A stretch of DNA of 64,000 nt from Pseudoalteromonas sp. R3 (GCF_004014715.1 NZ_CP034835.1:1240001-1304000), one strand, 5' to 3'; counted from the stretch's first letter, positions 27,200 through 36,975 are shown. Notes: generated by a model not told the origin, from the sequence alone. Translations and numbers: made by a program.

Positions 27200-29113
27200 T
27201 TAGCACTCCTCCAGATAGGTGTAGCCTTCCAGGCCCGACGCAAGTTCGGTCAGGCACATGGCCCGATCGGCCTCTTCCAGTCGGGTATTCACCTGGGCAA
27301 TAAAGTTCTCTTTAAATGCTGCTACGTCCAGATGTACGTAACGCATCATATCTGCCACGCTGTCGCCTGCGTCGACGTCGTCCATTTGCAGCTGACCCTG
27401 CGCATCCACCCGGGCCACCACACTGTGAGTGTCGCCAAACAGGTTGTGCATGTCGCCCAGGATTTCCTGATATGCACCGACCAGGAAGAAGCCCAGCAAG
27501 TAGGGCGAATCCGCCGTGTACTCAGGCACAGGCAGGGTACTTTCAATGCCCTGACCATCGACATAATGATCCACCGCACCATCAGAGTCGCAGGTGATGT
27601 CGAGCAGCACCGCACGCTTTTTCGGCGCCTGTGTCAGGCCGCTCAGCGGTAGCACAGGAAACACCTGATCTATGCCCCAGGCATCGGGCAGTGACTGGAA
27701 CAAGGAGAAGTTCACAAAGAACTTGTCGGCCAGTTTGGTGCCCAGCTCATCGATGATCGGACGATGAAAACGGTTTTTGTTGTCCATTCTTTGCTGCAAT
27801 TCGTAGCAAATACGCAAATTTACCTGCTCAGCCCAGGCCCGTTGCTCCAGCGACAGCAAGCCCATGGCAAATTGCCCGTGCACTTCCGCCAGATCGCCTT
27901 GTGTGTCGTGATAGAGCTCAATCAGGGCTCTGTCGTCGCTTTGCTCACTCAGTGCCTGCCACGAACGCCACATATTGCGCAGTAGCTGTGGGGCATCGCT
28001 GGCAACCGCGCTCAGCTGCTCCGGCTGGTAGCTTTCAGTGCCTACTACATCGGTAATCAACACCGCATGGTGTGCCGTCAGCGCCCGGCCCGATTCCGAA
28101 ATTATGGTCGGCATCGGCTGGTTATATTGCTGACAGGTATCACCTATGGTGTACACTACATTGTTGGCGTACTCAGCCAGGCTGTAATTCATCGAGTTAT
28201 GCGACTGGCTGCGTGTACCGTCATAGTCCACCGCCAGGCCACCGCCCACGTCCAGGTTGATCAGGTTAGCGCCCAGTCTGCGCAGTTCGCAGTAAAAGCG
28301 CGCCGCTTCGCTTACGCCTAAACGTACATCACGAATATTGGCCATTTGCGAACCCAGGTGAAAATGCACCAGTTGCAATGCGCTCAGCATGTCTGCTTGT
28401 TTTAGCTGCTCAATCACAGTTAACACCTGAGAAGCGGACAAGCCAAACTTAGACTTTTCACCGCCGCTAGCCTGCCATTTGCCTTTGCCCTGCGACGCCA
28501 GACGAACACGCAAGCCCAGTCTTGGCGTGACATTAAGCGCTTTGGCTTCGGCCAGCACCAGGTCCAGCTCGGAGCGCTTTTCGAGCACGATATACACCCG
28601 ATGGCCGAGCTTTTCGCCGATCAGCGCCAGACGAATATATTCGCGGTCTTTGTAGCCGTTACAGACGATTACAGCACTGGTTTTTTCACTCAATGCCAGC
28701 ACGGTCAATAGCTCGGCTTTACTGCCTGCTTCAAGGCCCAGTTGCTTTCTCTCTTTGCCATCTTGGCTGGCTATCAGCCCTTCAACCACTTCTCTTTGTT
28801 GGTTCACTTTGATGGGGTAAACCAACAGGTAGTCTTTGGGATACTGGTAGTCTGCAATTGCGGTATTAAACGCCTGACAGATGTCATTGACGCGCTGCTC
28901 AAGGATCTGTGGGAACCTCACTAAAGCCGGTAAGCCATAGCCCTGCGCTTTAATCTGCGCGGCAATGTGTGTCAAAGTAACGGCGTGCCCCGGGTTATCT
29001 ACTGTCGGCATGGCGGTTACCTCTCCCTGATCATTGATACCAAAGAAGCCCTGGCTCCAGTGGCGCACGTTGTAGCATTCACGTGCCTGCTCAGAAGAGA
29101 TCAAATCTGTCAT
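27200..29113 (-). CDS. speA: Biosynthetic arginine decarboxylase
   Basis: 637 residues, group IV (alanine-racemase-fold) PLP decarboxylase. It converts arginine to agmatine, the substrate of the next gene. PLP lysine is in [18 protein letters not shown] (about residue 100), [13 protein letters not shown] binds the cofactor phosphate region, and the C-terminal [16 protein letters not shown] contains the CDS motif that contributes the active-site cysteine at the dimer interface. Ribosome site AAGGAA lies seven bases before the ATG at 29113. It heads the speA-speB operon. Confidence 0.97.
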   Translation of the reverse strand: MTDLISSEQARECYNVRHWSQGFFGINDQGEVTAMPTVDNPGHAVTLTHIAAQIKAQGYGLPALVRFPQILEQRVNDICQAFNTAIADYQYPKDYLLVYPIKVNQQREVVEGLIASQDGKERKQLGLEAGSKAELLTVLALSEKTSAVIVCNGYKDREYIRLALIGEKLGHRVYIVLEKRSELDLVLAEAKALNVTPRLGLRVRLASQGKGKWQASGGEKSKFGLSASQVLTVIEQLKQADMLSALQLVHFHLGSQMANIRDVRLGVSEAARFYCELRRLGANLINLDVGGGLAVDYDGTRSQSHNSMNYSLAEYANNVVYTIGDTCQQYNQPMPTIISESGRALTAHHAVLITDVVGTESYQPEQLSAVASDAPQLLRNMWRSWQALSEQSDDRALIELYHDTQGDLAEVHGQFAMGLLSLEQRAWAEQVNLRICYELQQRMDNKNRFHRPIIDELGTKLADKFFVNFSLFQSLPDAWGIDQVFPVLPLSGLTQAPKKRAVLLDITCDSDGAVDHYVDGQGIESTLPVPEYTADSPYLLGFFLVGAYQEILGDMHNLFGDTHSVVARVDAQGQLQMDDVDAGDSVADMMRYVHLDVAAFKENFIAQVNTRLEEADRAMCLTELASGLEGYTYLEEC

Positions 29114-29195
29114 TAACGTTCCTTAACGGGTAAAAGTAATTTAAACAAGTATCGTGTATAGGGCGCATTAAACGGGCAATCGGCATGTGTGTCTA

Positions 29196-29210
29196 ACAAG
29201 AAATTTTGCT
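29196..29210. promoter_or_regulatory. Motif shared with the region upstream of the other polyamine decarboxylase
   Basis: ACAAGAAATTTTGCT lies 83 bases before the speA start. Fourteen of its 15 bases recur at 47704-47718, upstream of the ornithine/lysine decarboxylase gene and in the same orientation relative to it. GAGTGA follows both copies within 10 bases. A shared regulatory site is only inferred. Confidence 0.35.
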
Positions 29211-29271
29211 CTTAACGAGTGAGCTTTTAACTGAATGAAGCAGGGCCTGAGCCAGACCCTGAAACGGGCCA

Positions 29272-30594
29272 TCAGGACAACACGGTCCAGTTTACAGCCA
29301 TGGCCATAGCGGCGGCATCGCTGTTACGCAGGTTATCGGTATAAATGATGTTAGGGTAGGCCTGTGGCGTGATTGCCGGATAGAGCAGGAAGGCCAGGTT
29401 TTGATTGGCTTCATCGGCCAGCGCTCTAATGCTGGAAGTTACTCCCAGCGCACAGGTTGTGGCCTGAGTGGCATCTTGTGTCAGCGTCCAGGACAGTAAA
29501 AAATAGTCCTCAGGCGCATGTTGCTGCATTTTTTCTAGCTGATTGTCAGCCATGGCTGCAACGGTGTTTTTGTCTGCATAACTGTTGTACACAGGTAAAC
29601 TGCTGGCCGGGAAGAAGCCTTTGCCTGCACGTTTTCCGAGTTCTACATTACTGTCTTCTACAATCAGTAACACGGCGGCACTGCCTGAAATAAACTGCTT
29701 GAGTGTCAGTTGAGTCAGGTCGCTGCTGGCATCTGCCATATAGAGATGAGTCAGACCCGACAAGGCGTCAAACAGGCCATCCCACTCAGTTTGAGTGAAT
29801 GGGCGATAATGTGTGTTCCCCACATCTGTATTTAATGCATGGGAGAGATTCAGGATCACCAGCTCGTTGTTGTGGGCAACAAACGCGTTGATGTCCGAGA
29901 CAACCGAAGCAATAGACTGACCATTGGCGCCTTGCCAGGAACCAATCTGGCTAATCTCACTATAGTGCCCTGTGTAGTAGTCACCATCACTTATCACCGG
30001 ACGTATATCAAAATAACGTGCACCCAGAATCAGCTGGCCCTGAAGGTTGGCACTTTGTGTCAGTGTATTGCAGCTATGGGCAAATGCAGTGCCTGAGGTA
30101 TACACGCTCATACCCGAGTCATGAGAGCCGCTAATGCACAGGTCGCGCAGCTTTTTATCGCCAAGCAAGGCCAGGTTTTGACTCATCCAGCTTGCGCTTT
30201 GCAGGTTAGAACCCGTGTAGTCGCCGTAACGCCCGGCAAGAATAAAGCTCACCATGCCGTTGTGCTGCCAACCCAGCCTGAGCGTTGACCCGGCGGGATT
30301 GCCACTGGAGACCAGATTATCGAACACCACCTGAAGCTCAAAGCCCTTTTTCGCCCGGGCCTGAATCTGAAAACACGAGTGATGGCCATCGTTGATGGTG
30401 TAATAGACTTCTGCTGCGTCATCTTGCTGGTCATGAAAAATACCCTGATCCCATTCGACATAGACCCTGGTACTGGTTTTGGCCGCAATGGTGTCGGGAA
30501 ACTCCCAGGCATTCATCTGGTATGCGTGCTGGCCCGTACGAGTCCAGTCCGAATCGGTACTATTGACGAGCGTAATAAATCCACCTTGCCCCAT
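29272..30594 (-). CDS. PI-PLC X-domain phosphodiesterase of fungal-like architecture
   Basis: 440 residues from the ATG at 30594, with AAGGA eight bases upstream; an ORF extension to 30771 lacks support. The N-terminal 130 residues are a beta-rich domain (GGFITLVNSTDSDWTRTGQH, FPDTIAAKTSTRVYVEW). The PI-PLC X-type barrel follows: CISGSHDSGMSVYTSG with the first catalytic His near residue 158, LGARYFDIRPVISDG, and a second His in YTGHYSEI. Such enzymes cleave phosphoinositides or related phosphodiesters. No signal peptide is evident. The N-terminal module plus X domain resembles fungal PLC-like phosphodiesterases as I know them; substrate unknown. Confidence 0.8.
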   Translation of the reverse strand: MGQGGFITLVNSTDSDWTRTGQHAYQMNAWEFPDTIAAKTSTRVYVEWDQGIFHDQQDDAAEVYYTINDGHHSCFQIQARAKKGFELQVVFDNLVSSGNPAGSTLRLGWQHNGMVSFILAGRYGDYTGSNLQSASWMSQNLALLGDKKLRDLCISGSHDSGMSVYTSGTAFAHSCNTLTQSANLQGQLILGARYFDIRPVISDGDYYTGHYSEISQIGSWQGANGQSIASVVSDINAFVAHNNELVILNLSHALNTDVGNTHYRPFTQTEWDGLFDALSGLTHLYMADASSDLTQLTLKQFISGSAAVLLIVEDSNVELGKRAGKGFFPASSLPVYNSYADKNTVAAMADNQLEKMQQHAPEDYFLLSWTLTQDATQATTCALGVTSSIRALADEANQNLAFLLYPAITPQAYPNIIYTDNLRNSDAAAMAMAVNWTVLS

Positions 30595-30721
30595 AATTAG
30601 TTCCTTACGCTGTTGGTTATGTTGCGAGAAAGTGTAGTGCTTCGCGCTCTGTTGACTATTACAGTGCATTACAACTGGGTCTGATATGTTATGGTGGACT
30701 GAGAGAAGCTCAGGAGGGGTC

Positions 30722-31588
30722 ATGCGGATATTAATAGGTGCTTTACTATTGTGCTCACCCGGGTGGGCCACAGAACTGGTCTATCAGCAGCTTGAGCAAC
30801 TGAGTGAAAAACGACAAGCCGTTGTCACTAGTTGGCTAACGCAGGGCCTTGAAGCTACCGAAAAGACCTTAGGACCTGTTGCGCAATCCCAGCTGCCCGT
30901 CAGGCTTCAAAACGTCTATTTAAGTAGTGAGCCGGTGCCCTGGGGAGCGGTTAACCGCGGGAATGTGGATGGCATCGAATTACATGTCAGTGCATTTGCG
31001 ACAGAGCAGCAGTTGATCCGTGACTGGACCTTGTATCACGAGCTGGCGCATTTATATCATCCATTATTTGATTATCCCGATTTCTGGCTGGCGGAAGGGC
31101 TGGCCACTTATTTGCAAAACGTCATTATGCTGCATTCTGGAGTCATAGATGCCGATGAATATGTGCAGCGGATTATGGCTGGGCTGGAGCGTGGCCGCCT
31201 GGGTACCTGGGATACACCGGGCCCTCTGGCCAGAGTCAGTGAAGATATGTGGCGGCGCAGGGCACATGCTCGGGTATATTGGAGCGGGGCAGCATTTTTT
31301 ATCGAAGCAGAGCTGGCTCTGCGGCAAAAAGATCCCAGCCTGACCCTGGTCGCTTTGCTCAAGCGCTATCAGGCCTGTTGCAGAGCGAGTGCCCCGGATG
31401 GTCAGCCCGACAGTGCAAAAGTGTTTCTTGCCCAACTAGACAGCTTGTCTCGCAGCAGTATTTTTAGCAACCTCTATCACAGTTATAAACTGAGGAAAGA
31501 CTTTCCAAGGTTAAGTAAACAGGCCGTCAGGTTGAGTGGTTTACATATGGTGTCGGCCAATCACAGAGAGTTCACCCGGCAAAAGTGA
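30722..31588 (+). CDS. Exported HExxH metallopeptidase-like protein
   Basis: 288 residues from the ATG at 30722, preceded by a strong AGGAGGGG site; an upstream ATG at 30686 lacks one. A signal peptide (MRILIGALLLCSPGWA) leads to a domain with the zinc motif YHELAHLYH (His106, Glu107, His110) and a third candidate ligand in LAEGLATYLQ (Glu125), 14 residues further on. This is a gluzincin pattern like the peptidase MA / M1-related clan. C-terminal helices contain two Cys (YQACCRAS). Periplasmic or secreted protease activity is inferred; the substrate is unknown. Confidence 0.7.
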   Translation: MRILIGALLLCSPGWATELVYQQLEQLSEKRQAVVTSWLTQGLEATEKTLGPVAQSQLPVRLQNVYLSSEPVPWGAVNRGNVDGIELHVSAFATEQQLIRDWTLYHELAHLYHPLFDYPDFWLAEGLATYLQNVIMLHSGVIDADEYVQRIMAGLERGRLGTWDTPGPLARVSEDMWRRRAHARVYWSGAAFFIEAELALRQKDPSLTLVALLKRYQACCRASAPDGQPDSAKVFLAQLDSLSRSSIFSNLYHSYKLRKDFPRLSKQAVRLSGLHMVSANHREFTRQK

Positions 31589-31593
31589 TTGAT

Positions 31594-31623
31594 ATAAGCC
31601 ATCCGCTACTCCGAATGGCTTAT
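31594..31623. terminator. Bidirectional terminator between convergent genes
   Basis: Perfect 9-bp inverted repeat ATAAGCCAT / ATGGCTTAT around a 12-base loop, between the stops of the metallopeptidase-like gene and phaC. There is no long T run, so termination is inferred from position and symmetry. Confidence 0.5.
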
Positions 31624-31660
31624 AACATGAGAGATTGCGCGAGTGCAGCCTGGATTGGTA

Positions 31661-33430
31661 CTAGATCTTAACTTTGACGTACTCACCGGGTGCCGCATAG
31701 ATACCTGGGTTATCTTTTTTGCTGGTGGCCCGCTTAGGGATTTTTTCATCCACATATTGGCTTAACCACTTGCCCCAGTGTGGCCACCAGGAGCCGCTCT
31801 CGTGCTTGGCCTTGTCGAGCCAGGCATTGGCGTCACCAGTTGCGTCCGGACCATACCAGAAACCATATTTTTCAGCGGCTGGAGGATTGATAACCCCGGC
31901 AATATGACCCGATTCACCTAGTACAAAAGTGGTTTTTGCGCTGGTGTGTTGAATCCCCTGAAAGGTCGCCTGCCACAGCGCAATATGGTCATCCCGGGTC
32001 GATAACATGTATATCGGTTGTTTCACTTTGCTCAGGTCTATTTTTGTGCCTCTGACTTCTACCTCGCGTGGTTGTACAAGGCGGTTCTCCAGATACAGAT
32101 CGCGCAACATAAAGTTATGACATTTTGCAGTGAGGTTGGTGCTGTCACCATTCCAGTAAAGCAGATCCAGATCCATGGGCGCTTCACCTTTGAGGTAATT
32201 ATTAACGTAGTAATTCCAGTACAAACTGTTTTCGCGCAGCATGCTGAAAGACACACCCAGCAGGTGACCGTGCATGATGCCATTTTGCAGGTTGTATTTC
32301 TCCAGCGCAGAAATGGTCGGTTCATTGACGAAAACCCCAATCTCGCCGGGCTGTGAGAAATCCAGCAGCGTTGTCAATAACGTGGCACTCTTGATGCGAT
32401 GCTTCATGCGTTTCGAAACAAAGTAAGCCATGGCGGTTGTGACCAACGTTCCTGCAATACAGTAACCTACTGCATTGACATAGGCTTCACCTGTTTGCTT
32501 TTCAATGGCATCCAGCGCGGCTATCACGCCATCTACAACGTAATCTTCAAAGCCGATTTCAGCCATGCTGGCATCCGGATTTTTCCACGAGATCATAAAC
32601 ACGGTATGGCCCTGGTCGACAGACCATTTTACCAGTGAGTTTTGTTGTTTCAGATCGAGAATATAGTACTTGTTGACATACGGGGGTACTATCAGCAGCG
32701 GCGTTTTAAACACCTCTTTAGTGGTTGCCTCGTACTGGATCAATTCGAACAGGTGGTTCTGAAATACCACGCGCCCCGGGGTGGTGGCAATGTCTTTACC
32801 TAACTCAAAGGCGTGTTCGTCAGTCATGCTGATACGCAACATGTCACCACTTTTGGCCAGATCTTTTTTAAACATTTCCAACCCTTTAATAAGGTTTTCG
32901 CCTTTGGAGTCCAAAGTCAGCTTAAGTAGCTCAGGGTTGGTGGAGATAAAGTTGCTGGGGGAGATTGAGTTGACGACCTGACGGGCAAAAAACTCCAGGC
33001 GCTCTTTGAGTTTGTCGTCCAGTCCCGGTGTTTCACGGATAGACGACAGTAAAGACTGACCAAACAACAAATAGCTTTGCTTGATGTAATTAAACCAGGG
33101 GTTGTCACGCCATTCATCGGCTTTGAAGCGGCGATCCCCGCGCTCTGTTTCGATGATATCAGGTTGTTCGGTATCGAATCCCTGACCCCAGGTTTGTTGC
33201 ATGATTTTGATTTGTTCCTGCCACCAGTCAAACTGATGTTGAACAAAGGTTTCTGGCTGCTTCGCTATTTCGTTCAACCAGACACCAAAATCCCGGGCAC
33301 TTTGCTCGTTCAGGGCTTGTTGAACGGGGTTTTCTTTGAGCAGGTTATTACTGAATATGGTGTAGAGATCTTGATTGTACTGCCACCAGGCAGTCAGCGT
33401 TTTATTAAGATCTGTGTTATCGGTATCCAT
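31661..33430 (-). CDS. phaC: Class I poly(3-hydroxyalkanoate) synthase
   Basis: 589 residues from the ATG at 33430, the normal class I length; an ORF extension to 33532 has no ribosome site. It polymerises 3-hydroxyacyl-CoA into PHA on granule surfaces. The alpha/beta-hydrolase core has the lipase-box-like GYCIAGTL, where Cys replaces Ser as nucleophile, TRDDHIALWQA holding the Asp, and GESGHIAGVINPP holding the His. LIVPPYVNKYYILDL and the N-terminal PhaC_N region are typical. phasin and phaB lie just upstream on the same strand. Confidence 0.96.
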   Translation of the reverse strand: MDTDNTDLNKTLTAWWQYNQDLYTIFSNNLLKENPVQQALNEQSARDFGVWLNEIAKQPETFVQHQFDWWQEQIKIMQQTWGQGFDTEQPDIIETERGDRRFKADEWRDNPWFNYIKQSYLLFGQSLLSSIRETPGLDDKLKERLEFFARQVVNSISPSNFISTNPELLKLTLDSKGENLIKGLEMFKKDLAKSGDMLRISMTDEHAFELGKDIATTPGRVVFQNHLFELIQYEATTKEVFKTPLLIVPPYVNKYYILDLKQQNSLVKWSVDQGHTVFMISWKNPDASMAEIGFEDYVVDGVIAALDAIEKQTGEAYVNAVGYCIAGTLVTTAMAYFVSKRMKHRIKSATLLTTLLDFSQPGEIGVFVNEPTISALEKYNLQNGIMHGHLLGVSFSMLRENSLYWNYYVNNYLKGEAPMDLDLLYWNGDSTNLTAKCHNFMLRDLYLENRLVQPREVEVRGTKIDLSKVKQPIYMLSTRDDHIALWQATFQGIQHTSAKTTFVLGESGHIAGVINPPAAEKYGFWYGPDATGDANAWLDKAKHESGSWWPHWGKWLSQYVDEKIPKRATSKKDNPGIYAAPGEYVKVKI

Positions 33431-33514
33431 TACTCGTGTCCTAATAGGCAAATTGATTGCACGTGTCTTGTGTCGTGTTTGGTATAGCGGATCAGCCACT
33501 ACAAAAAACAGGCT

Positions 33515-33543
33515 AAAAAAATGCCCCCGCAACAGGCAGGGGC
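33515..33543 (-). terminator. Terminator after the phasin gene
   Basis: On the minus strand GCCCC, an interior TGCCTGTTGC, GGGGGC, then ATTTTTTT. It lies between the phasin stop and the phaC start, so it could reduce read-through and make phasin more abundant than synthase. Confidence 0.8.
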
Positions 33544-33555
33544 AGACGACAGCGA

Positions 33556-33903
33556 TTAAGCTTTAGCAGTGGCTTTAACACTGTCTTTAGAGATAGCGTC
33601 AAGGTGCTCTTTGAACTCATTGCCAAGTTGAGTCAGCTTTTGACCGTCGTCGATCATTTGCTGGCTTAGCTTGTTCATCGCAGTAAGCTGGCTGGCATTG
33701 AAGTCGATGAAAGACTTAACATCTTTTACTTCAGCGGCAGTTTTCAGTTGTTCAACAGAGGTTTTAGTGAAGCTTTCTGTTGCATCAAGCTGGATTTGCG
33801 CCAGTTGCTCAATGTTTTTAGCAACCAGTTGGTTGAACTTGATTGCCGGAGAGAAAAACTGCTCGCTTTGCTCAGTAAAAGTTTTCATTAGATCGTTGTA
33901 CAT
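33556..33903 (-). CDS. phaP: Phasin family granule-associated protein
   Basis: 115 residues from the ATG at 33903 (AGGAAG upstream). It is almost entirely amphipathic helix (EQSEQFFSPAIKFNQLVAKN, FIDFNASQLTAMNKLSQQMI) and ends KATAKA, as PhaP/phasin-2 proteins do. Phasins coat PHA granules and control their number and size. Its position between phaB and phaC supports the call. Confidence 0.88.
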   Translation of the reverse strand: MYNDLMKTFTEQSEQFFSPAIKFNQLVAKNIEQLAQIQLDATESFTKTSVEQLKTAAEVKDVKSFIDFNASQLTAMNKLSQQMIDDGQKLTQLGNEFKEHLDAISKDSVKATAKA

Positions 33904-33993
33904 GGTGTGCTTCCTGTTTATCAAAAAAGTCCGTATAGGTAGCGTTACAGCCCAGGTACTTCAGAGCGTATGCTCAATCCTGATATACGCCGC

Positions 33994-34743
33994 TTAGTTC
34001 ATATAAAGTCCGCCGTTAATCGCCAGCGTTTCACCTGTGATATAGCCTGCCTGATCAGACGCCAGATAAGCGACCGACTGAGCCACTTCACGTGGCGTGG
34101 CTAAGCGCTGCATCGGCACTTGTGCCTTGATGCTTTCAAGCACATCTTCACGCATTTTTTCGACCATAGGTGTTGCCGTATAACCAGGGGCAACCACGTT
34201 TACGGTCACGCCTGCGCGGGCGCCTTCGTAAGCCAGTGCTTTACTGAAGCCGATCATGCCGGCCTTAGCAGCTGAATAGTTCGCTTGACCAAACTGACCC
34301 TTTTGGCCGTTTACGCTCGAAATGTTGATGATACGACCTGACTTGTTTGCACACATGTGTGCAAAAACCGGGTGGGTCATGTTGAACATGGAATTGAAGT
34401 TAGTGTCGATAACTTCCTGCCACTGTGCCAGGGTCATCTTTTTGAATGAGGTATCCCGTGTGATGCCTGCATTGTTGACCAGAATATCGATGCGACCAAA
34501 TTGATCAATAACATCATCGAGCTGCTGTTGGCAGGCCTGATGATCTGTGACATCCAAAAAGATGCCATGCACGGCTGCCGGGTTGATCGACTGCTCATTG
34601 AGCCAGGCGTCAATATCCGCTGAGGTACGACGCGGACTGGCAACAGCCACAACAAAACAGTTTGCATTTACCAGCTCTTTGACGATAGCTGAACCGATGC
34701 CACCCAGTGCACCAGTGACGACTGCGATTTTTTTGCTTTCCAT
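33994..34743 (-). CDS. phaB: Acetoacetyl-CoA reductase (NADPH, SDR)
   Basis: 249 residues, short-chain dehydrogenase. It reduces acetoacetyl-CoA to (R)-3-hydroxybutyryl-CoA for PhaC. The cofactor loop is VTGALGGIGSAIV, the NNAG motif is VNNAGITRD, and the catalytic Ser-Tyr-Lys set is in ISSVNGQKGQFGQANYSAAKAG. GGLYMN ends it, typical of PhaB. No phaA thiolase is adjacent, so acetoacetyl-CoA must come from an enzyme encoded elsewhere. Confidence 0.93.
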   Translation of the reverse strand: MESKKIAVVTGALGGIGSAIVKELVNANCFVVAVASPRRTSADIDAWLNEQSINPAAVHGIFLDVTDHQACQQQLDDVIDQFGRIDILVNNAGITRDTSFKKMTLAQWQEVIDTNFNSMFNMTHPVFAHMCANKSGRIINISSVNGQKGQFGQANYSAAKAGMIGFSKALAYEGARAGVTVNVVAPGYTATPMVEKMREDVLESIKAQVPMQRLATPREVAQSVAYLASDQAGYITGETLAINGGLYMN

Positions 34744-35353
34744 ATTGCTCTTCCGAACTTAAGGCGGCTCAACTATCGCACTTCTAAGCCACGTTTCCGG
34801 TTGTGTTTACACCAACCGAAAGGTTTACGAACTGATGTTATTGTCATTCGTCATTGTGACGAATTCATAACCGATATATTTAATTCTCAAGACAAATTTG
34901 CATCTGTTTATTCGTTGTTATTAGCGCGTTCCTTGTAAGGGGGCAATGCTCGTCAACGCAAAGCCTGATAAAAAATATAGCAAAATAGAGTAAAAGCTCA
35001 AGTTTTGAGTTGGTGTTCCTTTTTTACTTATAGTCGGAGCGAACACTCTCATCCAATAACCAGTAATAGATGCAAACTATGCTGGTGGGTATTAGACTAT
35101 AGCCGCAGTTGTCTGACCAATGAGCCAGATCAAATAAATAAGTAATTGTAAAATAAATGGTAAGTTTTCAAAGTGAAAAATTGCCAAGTTGAATGGTGTT
35201 TCTGATGTGGGGAATTAACCTCCTTGCGGGAGGGGTATTCCTTGGTTTTGATTGTTTTGATTGTTTTGATGGTAAATTATTCCTTTGGGTAAACATACCG
35301 TGGCTTTGCTATGCTTGCGATTAGCAGAAATTCTAAAAGACATAAGGTGTTAT
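34744..35353. other. 610-base intergenic region between divergent phaB and rhodanese genes
   Basis: AT-rich, with no supported ORF. It includes a small hairpin CCTCC/GGAGG at about 35219-35232 and a 9-base microrepeat (three TTTTGATTG-like units, 35244-35270) just before the rhodanese gene. Promoters for phaB and the rhodanese gene must lie here but I cannot place them with confidence. Confidence 0.4.
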
Positions 35354-35749
35354 ATGATTAAACAAGGTTTATTTTTGTTGTTTGCTCTGGTGAGTTTATT
35401 TGCTCAGGCTGCCACAGAGAGCATCACCCAGCAGGCGTTATTGCGAAATCAGATGTCGGCTCAGCCCCATGTCATTGTAGATGTAAGAAGTGAAAAAGAG
35501 TTTGAGGCCGGGCACCTGAAAGGCGCGATTAACATCCCTTTTGATCAAATCACTCAGCACCAGTCTTTGCTGGCAACACTAAAACCCCAGACGCTGGTGG
35601 TTTATTGTCGCTCGGGACGCCGGGCAGCCATTTTTGAGCAAGCACTGATGGAGCAGGGGTTCAGCCTGTTGCACCTTAGCGGCGATTATCTTAGCTGGCA
35701 GGCCGAGCAACTTCCGGTGATAACACCGACAGAGCCTGCCGGGCAGTAG
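35354..35749 (+). CDS. Periplasmic rhodanese-like sulfurtransferase
   Basis: 131 residues from the ATG at 35354 (AAGGTG upstream). A signal peptide (MIKQGLFLLFALVSLFAQAA) precedes one rhodanese domain: VIVDVRSEKEFEAGHLKGAINIPF and the active loop VYCRSGRRA with the catalytic Cys near residue 89. Single-domain exported rhodaneses of this PspE-like kind move sulfane sulfur; the acceptor is unknown. It stands alone. Confidence 0.88.
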   Translation: MIKQGLFLLFALVSLFAQAATESITQQALLRNQMSAQPHVIVDVRSEKEFEAGHLKGAINIPFDQITQHQSLLATLKPQTLVVYCRSGRRAAIFEQALMEQGFSLLHLSGDYLSWQAEQLPVITPTEPAGQ

Positions 35750-35804
35750 TGCGCACCAGAGCAAGTGTGCGGGCGCCTTTCACCCGCATCGAATTTATAT
35801 GGTA

Positions 35805-36848
35805 TTACACCAGGCTTGTCAGCATGTCTTCGGAATAAGGGGTCAGCGCGTCACCTTGTCTGACTTTTTCCACATAGTCTGGGTTGGCAATGAAAGGTCT
35901 GCCAATTGCCAGTAAATCAAAGCGTTCGTCACGTAGCGCCTGCTCGCCAGTTTGTGGTGTAAAGCCACCCACACCGACCAGGGTTTTACTGTAATTTGCT
36001 CTGACATAGTCCGAGACTCTGCCACCCAGAAAATCGAACTCCATGGCGTCGTCAAAAATACCAATGTGCACATAAGCCAGTGTGCGCTGTTCCAGTTGTG
36101 CCAGCAAATAGTCAAAGACCGGTTTGTCGCGTGGATCTGCCTGCATATTAAAATAGGCACCCGGTGTCAGTCTGACAGCTGTTCGCTCAGCGCCAATGCG
36201 GTTACTGATGGCGTCGATAACCTCCAGCGCAAAGCGGCTCATGTTTTGCGGCGTTTCACCATACTCATCAGTACGCTTATTGCTGTCATGATGCAAAAAC
36301 TGGTCAATCAGGTAACCATTGGCGGCATGAAGTTCAATACCATCAAATCCCGCGTCGATGGCGTTGCTGGCTGCCTGTGCATAATCTGCGACGAGCACTG
36401 AGATCTCTTCAACCGTGGCTGGCGTGGGGGTGATGTAACTCAAATCGCGCATGCGTGGCACTGTACCTTCTACTTTTTCTGCGCTGGGAGCCAACACTTT
36501 GTCACCGTCAAAGAAATGCGGGTGCGCAACCCGGCCGGTATGCCACAACTGAGCAAATATTTTGCCGCCGTTGGCGTGAACAGCATCTGTCACTTTGCGC
36601 CACCCAATTATTTGTTCAGGTGTAAACAGGCCCGGTGTATTTGGGTAGCCTTGCCCGTCGGGTCGAATAATTGTGGCTTCAGAAATGATTAAACCAGCCT
36701 CTGAGCGACGCGCATAATATTGTGCCATGGCGTCGGTCGGCACCAACTGATCATCAGCCATACAGCGAGTGAGTGGTGCCATTAAAATACGGTTTTTCAG
36801 TGAGATTTTGTCATTTAATGCATAAGTTTCAAACAGTTTGCTCATCAT
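35805..36848 (-). CDS. Old-yellow-enzyme family NADH:flavin oxidoreductase (NemA-like)
   Basis: 347 residues, FMN TIM barrel. These enzymes reduce electrophilic alkenes, quinones and nitro compounds such as N-ethylmaleimide. Seen: RILMAPLTRCMADDQLVPTD, AQLWHTGRVAHP, the substrate-binding HAANGYLIDQFLHHDSNKRTDEYG and the phosphate-binding LLAIGRPFIANPDYV. It is divergent from a TetR regulator across a 100-base gap carrying three similar palindromes, the arrangement of nemR/nemA-type detoxification loci. The nemA name is tempting but orthology is not proven. Confidence 0.9.
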   Translation of the reverse strand: MMSKLFETYALNDKISLKNRILMAPLTRCMADDQLVPTDAMAQYYARRSEAGLIISEATIIRPDGQGYPNTPGLFTPEQIIGWRKVTDAVHANGGKIFAQLWHTGRVAHPHFFDGDKVLAPSAEKVEGTVPRMRDLSYITPTPATVEEISVLVADYAQAASNAIDAGFDGIELHAANGYLIDQFLHHDSNKRTDEYGETPQNMSRFALEVIDAISNRIGAERTAVRLTPGAYFNMQADPRDKPVFDYLLAQLEQRTLAYVHIGIFDDAMEFDFLGGRVSDYVRANYSKTLVGVGGFTPQTGEQALRDERFDLLAIGRPFIANPDYVEKVRQGDALTPYSEDMLTSLV

Positions 36849-36867
36849 AATAGGACCCGGTTAGTTT

Positions 36868-36933
36868 TTGAATGCTTATTCAAGATATGATCATTTGAAC
36901 GAGCGTTCAAGTATATTTTGAACATTTATTCAA
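36868..36933. promoter_or_regulatory. Three palindromic operator-like sites between OYE and TetR genes
   Basis: Three 16-base palindromes with the common form TTGAA-N6-TTCAA lie at 36868-36883 (TTGAATGCTTATTCAA), 36895-36910 (TTGAACGAGCGTTCAA) and 36918-36933 (TTGAACATTTATTCAA). The middle copy is a perfect palindrome apart from its two central bases. Their position between divergent starts suggests binding by the adjacent TetR protein, repressing both genes. Confidence 0.75.
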
Positions 36934-36975
36934 AAATGAGTAAAATGCACTATGCCTGAACAGGAGAAGAAAGAA

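Noticed and set aside
31064..31435. Minus-strand ORFs opposite the metallopeptidase-like gene
   Set aside because: The plus-strand gene has a strong ribosome site, a signal peptide and HExxH; the antisense ORFs have none of these.
35244..35270. Three-unit 9-base microrepeat before the rhodanese gene as a phase-variable element
   Set aside because: Only three imperfect units outside any coding frame; too short to support more than a passing note.
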